NCBI GenBank assembly: GCA_023151315.1
Contig: JAKLJE010000008.1
Coordinates: 1-64,000, forward strand
DNA: 64,000 nucleotides
Direction of reading: 5' to 3'
Origin: Bacteroidia bacterium
Lineage (GTDB): Bacteria > Bacteroidota > Bacteroidia > Palsa-965
In this document: positions 57,131 through 64,000 of the stretch, piece by piece
Position numbering within the stretch: position 1 is the first letter of the stretch
Layout: every line of letters starts with the position of its first letter
The notes under the pieces: generated by a model
Database searches by the model: none
What the model saw: the letters and a program-made list of their open reading frames with translations, nothing else
Told to the model about the DNA's origin: nothing
Position numbers and translations under genes: made by a program

Positions 57131-59239
57131 ATGTTTCCCCTGCGCATTTTTCTGGTGTTCGCGGCAATGCTTTCCGGCTTGCTCACACTGCATGCGCAAC
57201 AAAGCGCAGATATACGCAATGCCGCTCACGATTCCGTGCGGGTGCGTATTTGTCTCACTCTCGCCGCACAATTCACCAACAACAATCTAGATAGCACGTT
57301 TTTCTACTGCAACGAAGCGACGAAGTATGCGGAGCGCATGAACAGTAAAAAAGGTGTTGCTGATTCGCAATACGAGCGCGCGTATGCCGTTTTCTATTCC
57401 GGCAAGCCGGACAGTGCATTGAAGATGTACACGAATCTCCTGAAGGATTATCGAAGTCTCGGCGATTCCTCAAAAGTTGCATCCTGCTACAACAAGATGG
57501 GATTCATCCATCGCGAGAAAGGTGATCCGGTAGCAGCGCTTCTGCACTACAATCAGGCACTACGCAGTAATAAAAATGAAGCCGATAAATCCGAAGCCGG
57601 GAATTCATATCTCAACATCGGTGTCATTTATCACGATCAGGATAATCTGACAGATGCATTGAAATACGAATTGCTCGGATTGAGTATGTATGAAGCTTCC
57701 GGAGACAACAAACGTACAGCAAATGCACTGGCTCGTATAGGTAATGTTTATCTCGACATGAAGCAGGATTCTTCCGCACTCCTGTATTATCAACGTTCAC
57801 TCGCGCTTTCACAACAAACCAACAATAATCGTCTGGTTGCTATTTGCCTTAATAATATGGCGATGATCTACAGCGATCGCGGTGATCTTGAACGCGCAGC
57901 GGCAATGTATCAGCAAGCGTTGAAGATTCGTGAAGAAATCGGCGACAGAAACGGTGTTGCCATACTGCTCAACAATATCGGCGAAGTTTACGGTCAACGT
58001 AAAATGATCGATAGTGCCTTGTACTATGTCAATCGCAGTCTGGAAATTTCCACAGAGCTGCAGTTCAAAGATATGATGGCCACCAACTATCTGTCGCTGG
58101 CAAGTATTTATTATGTGAAAGGAGATTACAAAACCGCATACGAATACTACAGTAAATACCACGCTACCTACGAGCAACTGAACGGAGAAGAAAGCAGAAA
58201 GCGTATTGATGAGTTGAATGCATCCCTGGAGAATGAACGTAAACAACGAAAAATTGATCAACTCTCTTCTGAAAGTGCAATACGCGAAGCTGCGCTGGAA
58301 CAGGAACGCACAAAAGGATGGTTGCTGGCAATCGGATTTGTTGCTGTGCTGATTGTAGCAATTGTTATCTGGAGAAATATGCGCAGGACACGAAAAGTGA
58401 ATGTGCTTCTTGAAGAACAGAAAACGGAAATTGCAGGACAGAAAAAAATAGTTGAAGAGCAGCATCGTGATATTGTAGACAGTATCAATTACGCATTGCG
58501 TATTCAACACGCCGTGATGCCGTCAAAAGAATATCTGAAGGAACTTTTTCCGGAATCATTTCTCATTTACAAGCCACGCGATATTGTAAGCGGAGATTTC
58601 TGGTGGGTAACGAGAAAAAACAATCTGAAAATTATCGCTGTTGCCGATTGTACCGGTCATGGGGTTCCGGGTGCATTTATGTCGCTCATCGGAACATCGC
58701 TCCTGAACGAAATCGTTAACGAAAAAGGCGTAACACAACCGGACGCAATTCTCAATTTGCTTACGGAAAAAGTAGTGCGTGCATTGCGCCAGAATGAAGA
58801 TCGCGATTCCATGAGCGACGGGATGGATATTGCGCTTGCCGTAATCGATGAAGATCTTGACGTGATGCATTTCGCAGGAGCGAACAATTCCATTTACTTC
58901 TCCACCACAGATCGGCAGATTCATGAACTGAAAGGAGATCGTCAACCGATTGGCTATTATCTGGACAGGCACAAACAATTCACACTCCAAAGTGTTCCGC
59001 TTACTGACATCACTAATATATGGATGTGCACTGATGGTTACGCCGATCAGTTCTGCGGAATTCCGGGAGCCTATTACAGCAAGAAATACAAATACAGCCG
59101 TCTGAAAACAAAGCTCTCCGCTGTACAACAAACTTCTGCAACACAGCAACGCGATGAACTCGTTAGAGAATTTGAAACCTGGAAGGGTAACATGTTTCAG
59201 GTGGATGATGTACTGATTGCAGGAATAAGATTATACTGA
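57131..59239 (+). CDS. TPR-SpoIIE membrane phosphatase (copy 2)
   Basis: Start at 57131 (MFPLRIFLVFAAMLSGLLTLHAQ) gives the signal peptide. The 702-residue layout equals copy 1 (40144): a TPR array (about 60-345), a transmembrane helix (GWLLAIGFVAVLIVAIVIWR, about 397-416), coiled coil, and SpoIIE phosphatase (IVSGDFWWV, ADCTGHGVPGAFMS, SDGMDIALAV, CTDGYADQFCG). TPR repeats differ, so the two probably sense different partners and signal to a shared or separate anti-sigma system. Confidence 0.9.
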   Translation: MFPLRIFLVFAAMLSGLLTLHAQQSADIRNAAHDSVRVRICLTLAAQFTNNNLDSTFFYCNEATKYAERMNSKKGVADSQYERAYAVFYSGKPDSALKMYTNLLKDYRSLGDSSKVASCYNKMGFIHREKGDPVAALLHYNQALRSNKNEADKSEAGNSYLNIGVIYHDQDNLTDALKYELLGLSMYEASGDNKRTANALARIGNVYLDMKQDSSALLYYQRSLALSQQTNNNRLVAICLNNMAMIYSDRGDLERAAAMYQQALKIREEIGDRNGVAILLNNIGEVYGQRKMIDSALYYVNRSLEISTELQFKDMMATNYLSLASIYYVKGDYKTAYEYYSKYHATYEQLNGEESRKRIDELNASLENERKQRKIDQLSSESAIREAALEQERTKGWLLAIGFVAVLIVAIVIWRNMRRTRKVNVLLEEQKTEIAGQKKIVEEQHRDIVDSINYALRIQHAVMPSKEYLKELFPESFLIYKPRDIVSGDFWWVTRKNNLKIIAVADCTGHGVPGAFMSLIGTSLLNEIVNEKGVTQPDAILNLLTEKVVRALRQNEDRDSMSDGMDIALAVIDEDLDVMHFAGANNSIYFSTTDRQIHELKGDRQPIGYYLDRHKQFTLQSVPLTDITNIWMCTDGYADQFCGIPGAYYSKKYKYSRLKTKLSAVQQTSATQQRDELVREFETWKGNMFQVDDVLIAGIRLY

Positions 59240-59246
59240 ACTTCAC

Positions 59247-59588
59247 ATGGCAGACAACATTATTAATCTGGCGATACAGGTTCTTCCGCTCGCGGGACAT
59301 GGAGACAAATATGCAATCATTGACAAGGCAATAAACTGCATACAGCAATCGGGACTCAAGTACAAAGTTTGCCCTTTTGAAACCGTTGTTGAAGGAAGAT
59401 ACTCTGAAGTGATTGCACTGGTGGATAAAATTCAACAGACTTTGTTTGAGGCAGGAACGGAAGAAGTTCTGATCAACATGAAACTTCAACGGCGTAAGGA
59501 TCGTGATGTATTCATTGATGAGAAAACCGGGAAGTATGAAGATGAGTCAGAATCACCCATCCGGGGATCGAGACTGAACATGAAGTAG
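59247..59588 (+). CDS. Thiamine-binding protein family (MTH1187/YkoF-like)
   Basis: The 113-residue protein matches the small DUF77/MTH1187 family: LAIQVLPLAGHGDKYAIIDK, YKVCPFETVVEGRYSEV. Members bind thiamine or a related compound in a ferredoxin-like fold; physiological role uncertain. It follows the SpoIIE gene after seven bases. Confidence 0.85.
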   Translation: MADNIINLAIQVLPLAGHGDKYAIIDKAINCIQQSGLKYKVCPFETVVEGRYSEVIALVDKIQQTLFEAGTEEVLINMKLQRRKDRDVFIDEKTGKYEDESESPIRGSRLNMK

Positions 59589-59628
59589 AAATATTAAAAC
59601 ACAACTAGGCAAATAATAAACACGGCAC

Positions 59629-61350
59629 ATGAAATCAAGTTTACTTACACTACTAACTGCATTGATGCTCGCACTTTCGCTGAATGCGCAGGTTGCCAGT
59701 TTTGAATGGGCGAAACGCATTGTGAATACCGGAACGTACAAACCTGATGACGGATCAGATATTCAGGCCGATCAGTTCGGGAATTTGTACATCGTAGGTG
59801 ACTTCTATGATACACTGAATGTCAATGGCGATATTCTTTACAACCAGTCAACATTTCACGACGCGTGTTTAATAAAAACAAAGCCCGATGGAACTCCTGT
59901 TTGGGCAATACCTGTTGGAACCGGAGGAATTGATTACGGCCGGCGTGTTGTGGTTTCTAAAAACGGAGACAGAATTTATATAGCCGGACAAGCGAGTCAA
60001 GGGCCCTGCCAGTTCGGAGATGCTCAATCCGGTATCATCACGCGCAACTATATCGGCGGCGCCGATTATATCGCATGCATTGATTCTACAGGACAAATGC
60101 TGTGGGCGAATGTTGTTACAAGTACACAACTCAGCATGGGGCCTGGATTAGCTGTAGACGATAGCGGAAACGTCTATCTGGGCGGATTCTCTTACGACAA
60201 CAGCGCGTTAACCATTCTGGCATCCAACGGTAACTTCAATTCAAATATTCAAGGATCATTCTATGCGATGTATCTGACCAAATTTAGCAGCAATGGTGTA
60301 CTGCTTCAAAGAAATGTGGAGCGCGGAGCGACGTACTACGGGTGCTGGGCAATGGACTATTCTGCATACGAACATGCACTGTATGTAACAGGAACTTTTC
60401 GCGACAGCTGTTGGCAAGGGAACAATGTGGTTGCACATTCAAACGGAACAGAAGATGCGTTCATTGCAAAATATACAACTTCACTGCAACCGGTGTGGCT
60501 GAAAAATTACGGAGGATCAATGGTACAGTCTTATCTGGAGATGTATAAAGATGTGCGCGCAGATGCAGAAGGTCACGCAATATGCATCGGGACATTTTAC
60601 GGTCAGTTGATTATCGGGAATGATACGCTCAATGGCAATACTTCCAATTCGGCACAACTGGGAAATTATTTGGTGGAGTTTGATAATGCCGGAAATCCGG
60701 TATGGACAGAACAAGTGATCGGCACTTCATTCGCATTTGACGAGCTTGTCAGGTTGCGCTTGGGCAGAGAAGGAGAAATTTACATCAGTGGAAGTTTCTA
60801 CACTCCTGTTTATTATCAAAGCAATACTCTAACCGGACCATATCCGGGGAGTTTTGATATTGGTGTACTGAAGACAGATTCAACAGGCAACTTCCGCTGG
60901 TTCAAAGCCGGAGGAGAATATCTGAACGATTACTCAGGAGGATTGTGCATTGCAGGTAACGGAGCAGTTGCAGTTACCGGATCACTCGGTGAAATCAGCC
61001 AATGGACATTCGACTCCACATATAACACCCCAAACGGGAATGGTGGCTATTATGATATAGTCTACGCAAAAATATTTGATGAAGAAGCGTTTTCAGGTAC
61101 GGGCATTGCGGAAAACGAAAGTGTTCGAAACGATCTGGAAGTTTATCCGAATCCGAGTTCAGGTTATTTGTATGTCAATGCATCCTTCCCCTGTAACATG
61201 AATGTAACCGATAACACCGGCAAAACCGTTACGTCATTGACATTGAATTCTCCTTCAGTTGATCTGAGTTTTCTGTCCGACGGAAGTTACTTTATAACTG
61301 TTACCGATACATCAGCCGTACGTACCGCACAGATTGTAATCGTGCAGTAA
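59629..61350 (+). CDS. Large T9SS-secreted beta-propeller-like protein
   Basis: The 573-residue protein has a signal peptide (MKSSLLTLLTALMLALSLNAQ). A repeat-rich body follows with spaced blades (QADQFGNLYIVGDFYDTLNV, VDDSGNVYLGGFS, DAEGHAICIGTFYG), similar to SBBP/NHL-type beta-propeller repeats. A C-terminal type A sorting domain (DLEVYPNPSSGYLYV, TVTSLTLNSPS, SDGSYFITVTD) ends it. It is likely a surface or secreted adhesin-like protein; ligand unknown. Confidence 0.85.
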   Translation: MKSSLLTLLTALMLALSLNAQVASFEWAKRIVNTGTYKPDDGSDIQADQFGNLYIVGDFYDTLNVNGDILYNQSTFHDACLIKTKPDGTPVWAIPVGTGGIDYGRRVVVSKNGDRIYIAGQASQGPCQFGDAQSGIITRNYIGGADYIACIDSTGQMLWANVVTSTQLSMGPGLAVDDSGNVYLGGFSYDNSALTILASNGNFNSNIQGSFYAMYLTKFSSNGVLLQRNVERGATYYGCWAMDYSAYEHALYVTGTFRDSCWQGNNVVAHSNGTEDAFIAKYTTSLQPVWLKNYGGSMVQSYLEMYKDVRADAEGHAICIGTFYGQLIIGNDTLNGNTSNSAQLGNYLVEFDNAGNPVWTEQVIGTSFAFDELVRLRLGREGEIYISGSFYTPVYYQSNTLTGPYPGSFDIGVLKTDSTGNFRWFKAGGEYLNDYSGGLCIAGNGAVAVTGSLGEISQWTFDSTYNTPNGNGGYYDIVYAKIFDEEAFSGTGIAENESVRNDLEVYPNPSSGYLYVNASFPCNMNVTDNTGKTVTSLTLNSPSVDLSFLSDGSYFITVTDTSAVRTAQIVIVQ

Positions 61351-61375
61351 AATATTATTTAATCACGAAACAGAA

Positions 61376-61765
61376 ATGAAAAAGCGAGTTACCTCTCTTG
61401 GCGGAATTTTTTTCAAGTGCGCTGATCCGAAAGCGCAACGTGAATGGTATGCAAAACATCTCGGTATTCCGGCTACTGAATACGGAGCTGTTTTCGATTG
61501 GCGCGATGCGGAAAATCCTGAAGTGAAAGGACAAACCGTTTGGAATCCGTTCAAGAACGAAACAAAGTACTTTGAACCCTCACAAAAGGAATACATGATC
61601 AATTACCGCGTTGAGAATCTTGCGGAACTTCTTGAAGAACTGAAAAAAGAAGGTGTACAGCAGATCGGAGAAATGCAGGTTTACGACTACGGCAAGTTTG
61701 CTCACATCATGGATCCCGAAGGAAACAAAATTGAGTTGTGGGAAGCAGGAGCTGACAACGTTTAG
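61376..61765 (+). CDS. VOC-superfamily protein (glyoxalase-like)
   Basis: The 129-residue protein has the vicinal-oxygen-chelate fold: ITSLGGIFFKCADPKAQREW-like start (KKRVTSLGGIFFKCADPKA), WYAKHLGIPATEYGAVF, and C-terminal GKFAHIMDPEGNKIELWEAG. Its metal ligands and substrate are unassigned. It starts 25 bases after the T9SS gene. Confidence 0.85.
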   Translation: MKKRVTSLGGIFFKCADPKAQREWYAKHLGIPATEYGAVFDWRDAENPEVKGQTVWNPFKNETKYFEPSQKEYMINYRVENLAELLEELKKEGVQQIGEMQVYDYGKFAHIMDPEGNKIELWEAGADNV

Positions 61766-61800
61766 TGATCAGTCTTATTCGAATTTATCCGGCGTAAAAC

Positions 61801-62919
61801 TTACTTGACGTTTGCACAGGCGATATAAGTCGCATCATGTGAATACCTCTTAGCAGGAAGATATCTGCTCCCGTCGAATTCCTGCATTATCGTGTAAGTG
61901 TAAAGAATACACTCGCCTTTCTGATTCCTGGCTGCTATTGCTGCAGTTTGTGTTCTTCCAGTTATCGCACCGGTAACGTTGTTGCGTACTACTGTCCATT
62001 CATTAGAAAGAATATTGATCTTCAGAATGCTCTCGTTCCATCCTTCATTCATGAAGGCGGTACGGAACTCCTGCTCCATTGTTGCATCTTTGCGAACGGC
62101 AGCAGGCATCGATACATTTCCTCCCCGATTCAATTTGTTACGTGCGATCATCGCCTTCGCGTTGTCACGACTCCCGATCGATGTTAAAGTATCTCGTACT
62201 TGATGATGCGCTGCACTGAAATCCGATCGATTGTGAAACAGTGTTGCGGCCGCTGACCAGTATGCTTCCATAGCAAGCAAATGATCATATTCTCCGATGG
62301 TCTTGTCTTCCCATCCTGAACGTAAAGCTTTGCTCATCGCATACAGATTTTCGGTTATTCCGGTTGTATCAAGTCCGCTCGAACGAATGCCATCCGTCAT
62401 GGCGCGATCATCGGGAGGAATATTCATTGCAATGTATCGTGAAGCTGTTTGGCGGTAGTTCTGTAATTCGCTTGCGTTGCGAGCATCATCAGCGTCGGTG
62501 CCCGAAGGACCCGTGTAAGGATGACGCGTGAACAATGAATCGAACATCTCAACAACTACTGCTTCCCGGCCTGGATCATATTTGCCTTTTGGTGATGACG
62601 CACGATTTCCTTCTTCAGACTGCGAATTATTTCTTGCAACGTTATTACTCTGCGGCATTCTCGCACGTTGTAAATCGAGGGCTTTGTCCATATTAGCCGT
62701 GTTAAAAGCGGGATCTTGCTTTTTCACAGACTTCTGATAACTCTCTGCCAATTGAATTCCGGATTTGAAAGATGCGGATCCTTCATCCATTGCTTTGAGT
62801 TTGTCAATTTGCTTCCAGAAAGATTTTACTGAAGCCAGTGCCGGACTTGAGGCACTGTCGGACTGACTATAGGCCAGCTGGGTTAACACGAGTGCCAACA
62901 TGAGAAATAGAGTTTTCAT
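61801..62919 (-). CDS. Secreted protein resembling DUF6683
   Basis: The 372-residue protein has a signal peptide (MKTLFLMLALVLTQLAYSQ). A long low-complexity N-terminal part (residues 25-120) is followed by a helical region (EMFDSLFTRHPYTG, YRQTASRYIAMNIP, YWSAAATLFHNR). The helical part resembles DUF6683. No catalytic motif can be seen. Convergent with the VOC gene. Confidence 0.6.
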   Translation of the reverse strand: MKTLFLMLALVLTQLAYSQSDSASSPALASVKSFWKQIDKLKAMDEGSASFKSGIQLAESYQKSVKKQDPAFNTANMDKALDLQRARMPQSNNVARNNSQSEEGNRASSPKGKYDPGREAVVVEMFDSLFTRHPYTGPSGTDADDARNASELQNYRQTASRYIAMNIPPDDRAMTDGIRSSGLDTTGITENLYAMSKALRSGWEDKTIGEYDHLLAMEAYWSAAATLFHNRSDFSAAHHQVRDTLTSIGSRDNAKAMIARNKLNRGGNVSMPAAVRKDATMEQEFRTAFMNEGWNESILKINILSNEWTVVRNNVTGAITGRTQTAAIAARNQKGECILYTYTIMQEFDGSRYLPAKRYSHDATYIACANVK

Positions 62920-63036
62920 AGAGGAATTTCAGCAACGTTAGTTGAATTCTATCTAAAAGAACCCACAACATTAATAGCTGCTTCCGGAAAACAAATAAAT
63001 GTCATTAAAAAATCAGGAATCGTACGGCAATCAGAT

Positions 63037-64000
63037 TCAGGCAAAAAATTCGTTAACGTATTCGCCGATTATTTTTCCTTCTACCAGGAAACCGTCGTGT
63101 CCGAAAGGAGAATCGATCTCTATGAAAGTTGCGCCGGGAATGTTCTCAGCAAGAAACTTCTGTTCTTTCACCGGACATAAAAAATCACTGCTGATACCGA
63201 TGCACAATGTTCTTGCGGTAATTGATTTCAAAGCAGATTCCACTCCTGCTCTTCCTCGACCGACGTTGTGTGAATCCATGGTTTTTGTAAGTAACCAATA
63301 TGAATACGCATTGAATCGATTCACCAACTTGTCACCTTGATAATGTATGTATGATGATACTTTGAAATTATCCGTGCGGTCATCATCATCTGATTGTGCA
63401 GCAACAAACGCCTCGTAACTGCGATACGTCAGCATTCCGATTGCACGCGCTGTTTTCAAACCTTTGGAACCGGCATCATCGTGCTTCCCTCCGAATGAAG
63501 GATCTGTTTCAATCGCAAGTCGCTGTGCAGTATGAATTGCAATTCCCCATGCCGATTCGCGAGCACCCGTTGCAACCAAAACAAGATTCTTTACTACCTG
63601 CGGCTCCATGATTGCCCATTCCACACATTGATATCCACCCATAGAACCACCAATCAGCAAATCAATGTTGTCAATGCGCAAGTGCTTACGCAGTTCAATC
63701 ATTGCGTTTACAATGTCACGAACCGTGAACACCGGAAACTCAGAATAGTATTTCTCTCCTGTTTTCGTATTAACGCTGAGCGGTCCTGTGCTGCCGTAAC
63801 AACTCGAAGGAATGTTCACACAAATCAAAAACTCATTCGCTTTGCCGAGTGCCTTATCTGTACCGATTAAATCCGGCCACCATGATTCACAATCAGCACT
63901 TGCAGTTAATGCATGACACACCCAAACTACACGGGATTTGCCGTGGATGTATTCGCCGGAAGTACAATAGAACAATTCCATTCCGGAAATCGCAATCCCT
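63037..64000 (-). CDS. metX: Homoserine O-acetyltransferase, cut by the right edge
   Basis: This is an alpha/beta-hydrolase-fold acetyltransferase of methionine synthesis. Visible: VVWVCHALTASADCESWWPD, nucleophile elbow GGSMGGYQCVEWAI, ARESAWGIAIHTAQRLAIET, and the catalytic His near the end (SPFGHDGFLVEG). The frame is open to base 64000 (GIAISG upstream of an internal ATG at 63981), so the N-terminus lies outside. Its regulation cannot be judged because the 5' region is missing. Confidence 0.93.
   Translation of the reverse strand, partial: GIAISGMELFYCTSGEYIHGKSRVVWVCHALTASADCESWWPDLIGTDKALGKANEFLICVNIPSSCYGSTGPLSVNTKTGEKYYSEFPVFTVRDIVNAMIELRKHLRIDNIDLLIGGSMGGYQCVEWAIMEPQVVKNLVLVATGARESAWGIAIHTAQRLAIETDPSFGGKHDDAGSKGLKTARAIGMLTYRSYEAFVAAQSDDDDRTDNFKVSSYIHYQGDKLVNRFNAYSYWLLTKTMDSHNVGRGRAGVESALKSITARTLCIGISSDFLCPVKEQKFLAENIPGATFIEIDSPFGHDGFLVEGKIIGEYVNEFFA

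Noticed and set aside
58556-59149. 197-codon minus-strand frame opposite the SpoIIE domain
   Set aside because: It is a shadow of the phosphatase coding strand with no independent support.

Overview
The window comes from a member of the phylum Bacteroidota. Four secreted proteins end in a type IX secretion (T9SS) type A sorting domain. Promoter-like boxes follow the Bacteroidota -7 consensus TAnnTTTG rather than a -10 box. Lineage-typical genes are present: the IPExxxVDY family gene beside pyruvate kinase, the RND pump fused to an outer-membrane factor, DUF3109, and TPR-SpoIIE phosphatases. I cannot place it below phylum level.

Layout. 0-12 kb is chromosome: a palindrome-rich intergenic patch (212-985), a small lipoprotein, cyclophilin, pheS, a TPR protein, pyruvate kinase, a GH18 chitinase, tRNA-Ala(GGC) followed by a GIY-YIG gene, an NADP/F420-type oxidoreductase, DinB, a WYL regulator and a DUF457 membrane protein. 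12.55-33.19 kb is a roughly 20.6 kb genomic island inserted at the 3' end of a tRNA-Leu copy. 33.2-64 kb is chromosome again: tRNA-Leu(CAA), prs-rplY-pth, an AraC regulator, glyS, two paralogous TPR-SpoIIE phosphatases, a light/B12-type regulator with a carotenoid operon (crtI-crtB-idi-crtZ-crtY), a phosphohydrolase-TPR-sulfotransferase fusion, nrdB-nrdA, T9SS cargo, and a partial metX at the right edge.

The island has two arms. The left arm, all on the minus strand, looks like a defence cluster: XRE/ImmA, a small HTH protein, a DUF4365-dynamin GTPase fusion, remnants of an ISP-type helicase and a RecA-like ATPase, an Mrr endonuclease, a PD-(D/E)XK nuclease, two radical SAM proteins, a family 2 glycosyltransferase and a GIY-YIG-like protein. 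The right arm, all on the plus strand, is heavy-metal efflux (small Cys/His-rich protein, CzcA-TolC fusion, CzcB, P-type ATPase) followed by a serine recombinase. The integrated recombinase reads into a dead tRNA. If the two island ends are joined at their shared GTAC, its frame runs 28 codons to a stop inside the left end, which supports the boundaries and the circular intermediate.

The most unusual structure is the insertion locus. A complete tRNA-Leu is followed by a terminator, a small GIY-YIG gene, a tRNA-Leu remnant, then (after the island) a second GIY-YIG copy and a second remnant. The stop codon of each GIY-YIG gene lies in the D-loop sequence of the dead tRNA. The dead tRNAs, and nothing else I found here, carry an 18-bp perfect palindrome in place of three bases, once in the younger remnant and twice in the older. 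A third, different GIY-YIG gene sits directly behind tRNA-Ala. I read this as a tRNA-associated GIY-YIG cassette that duplicates itself while restoring an intact tRNA.
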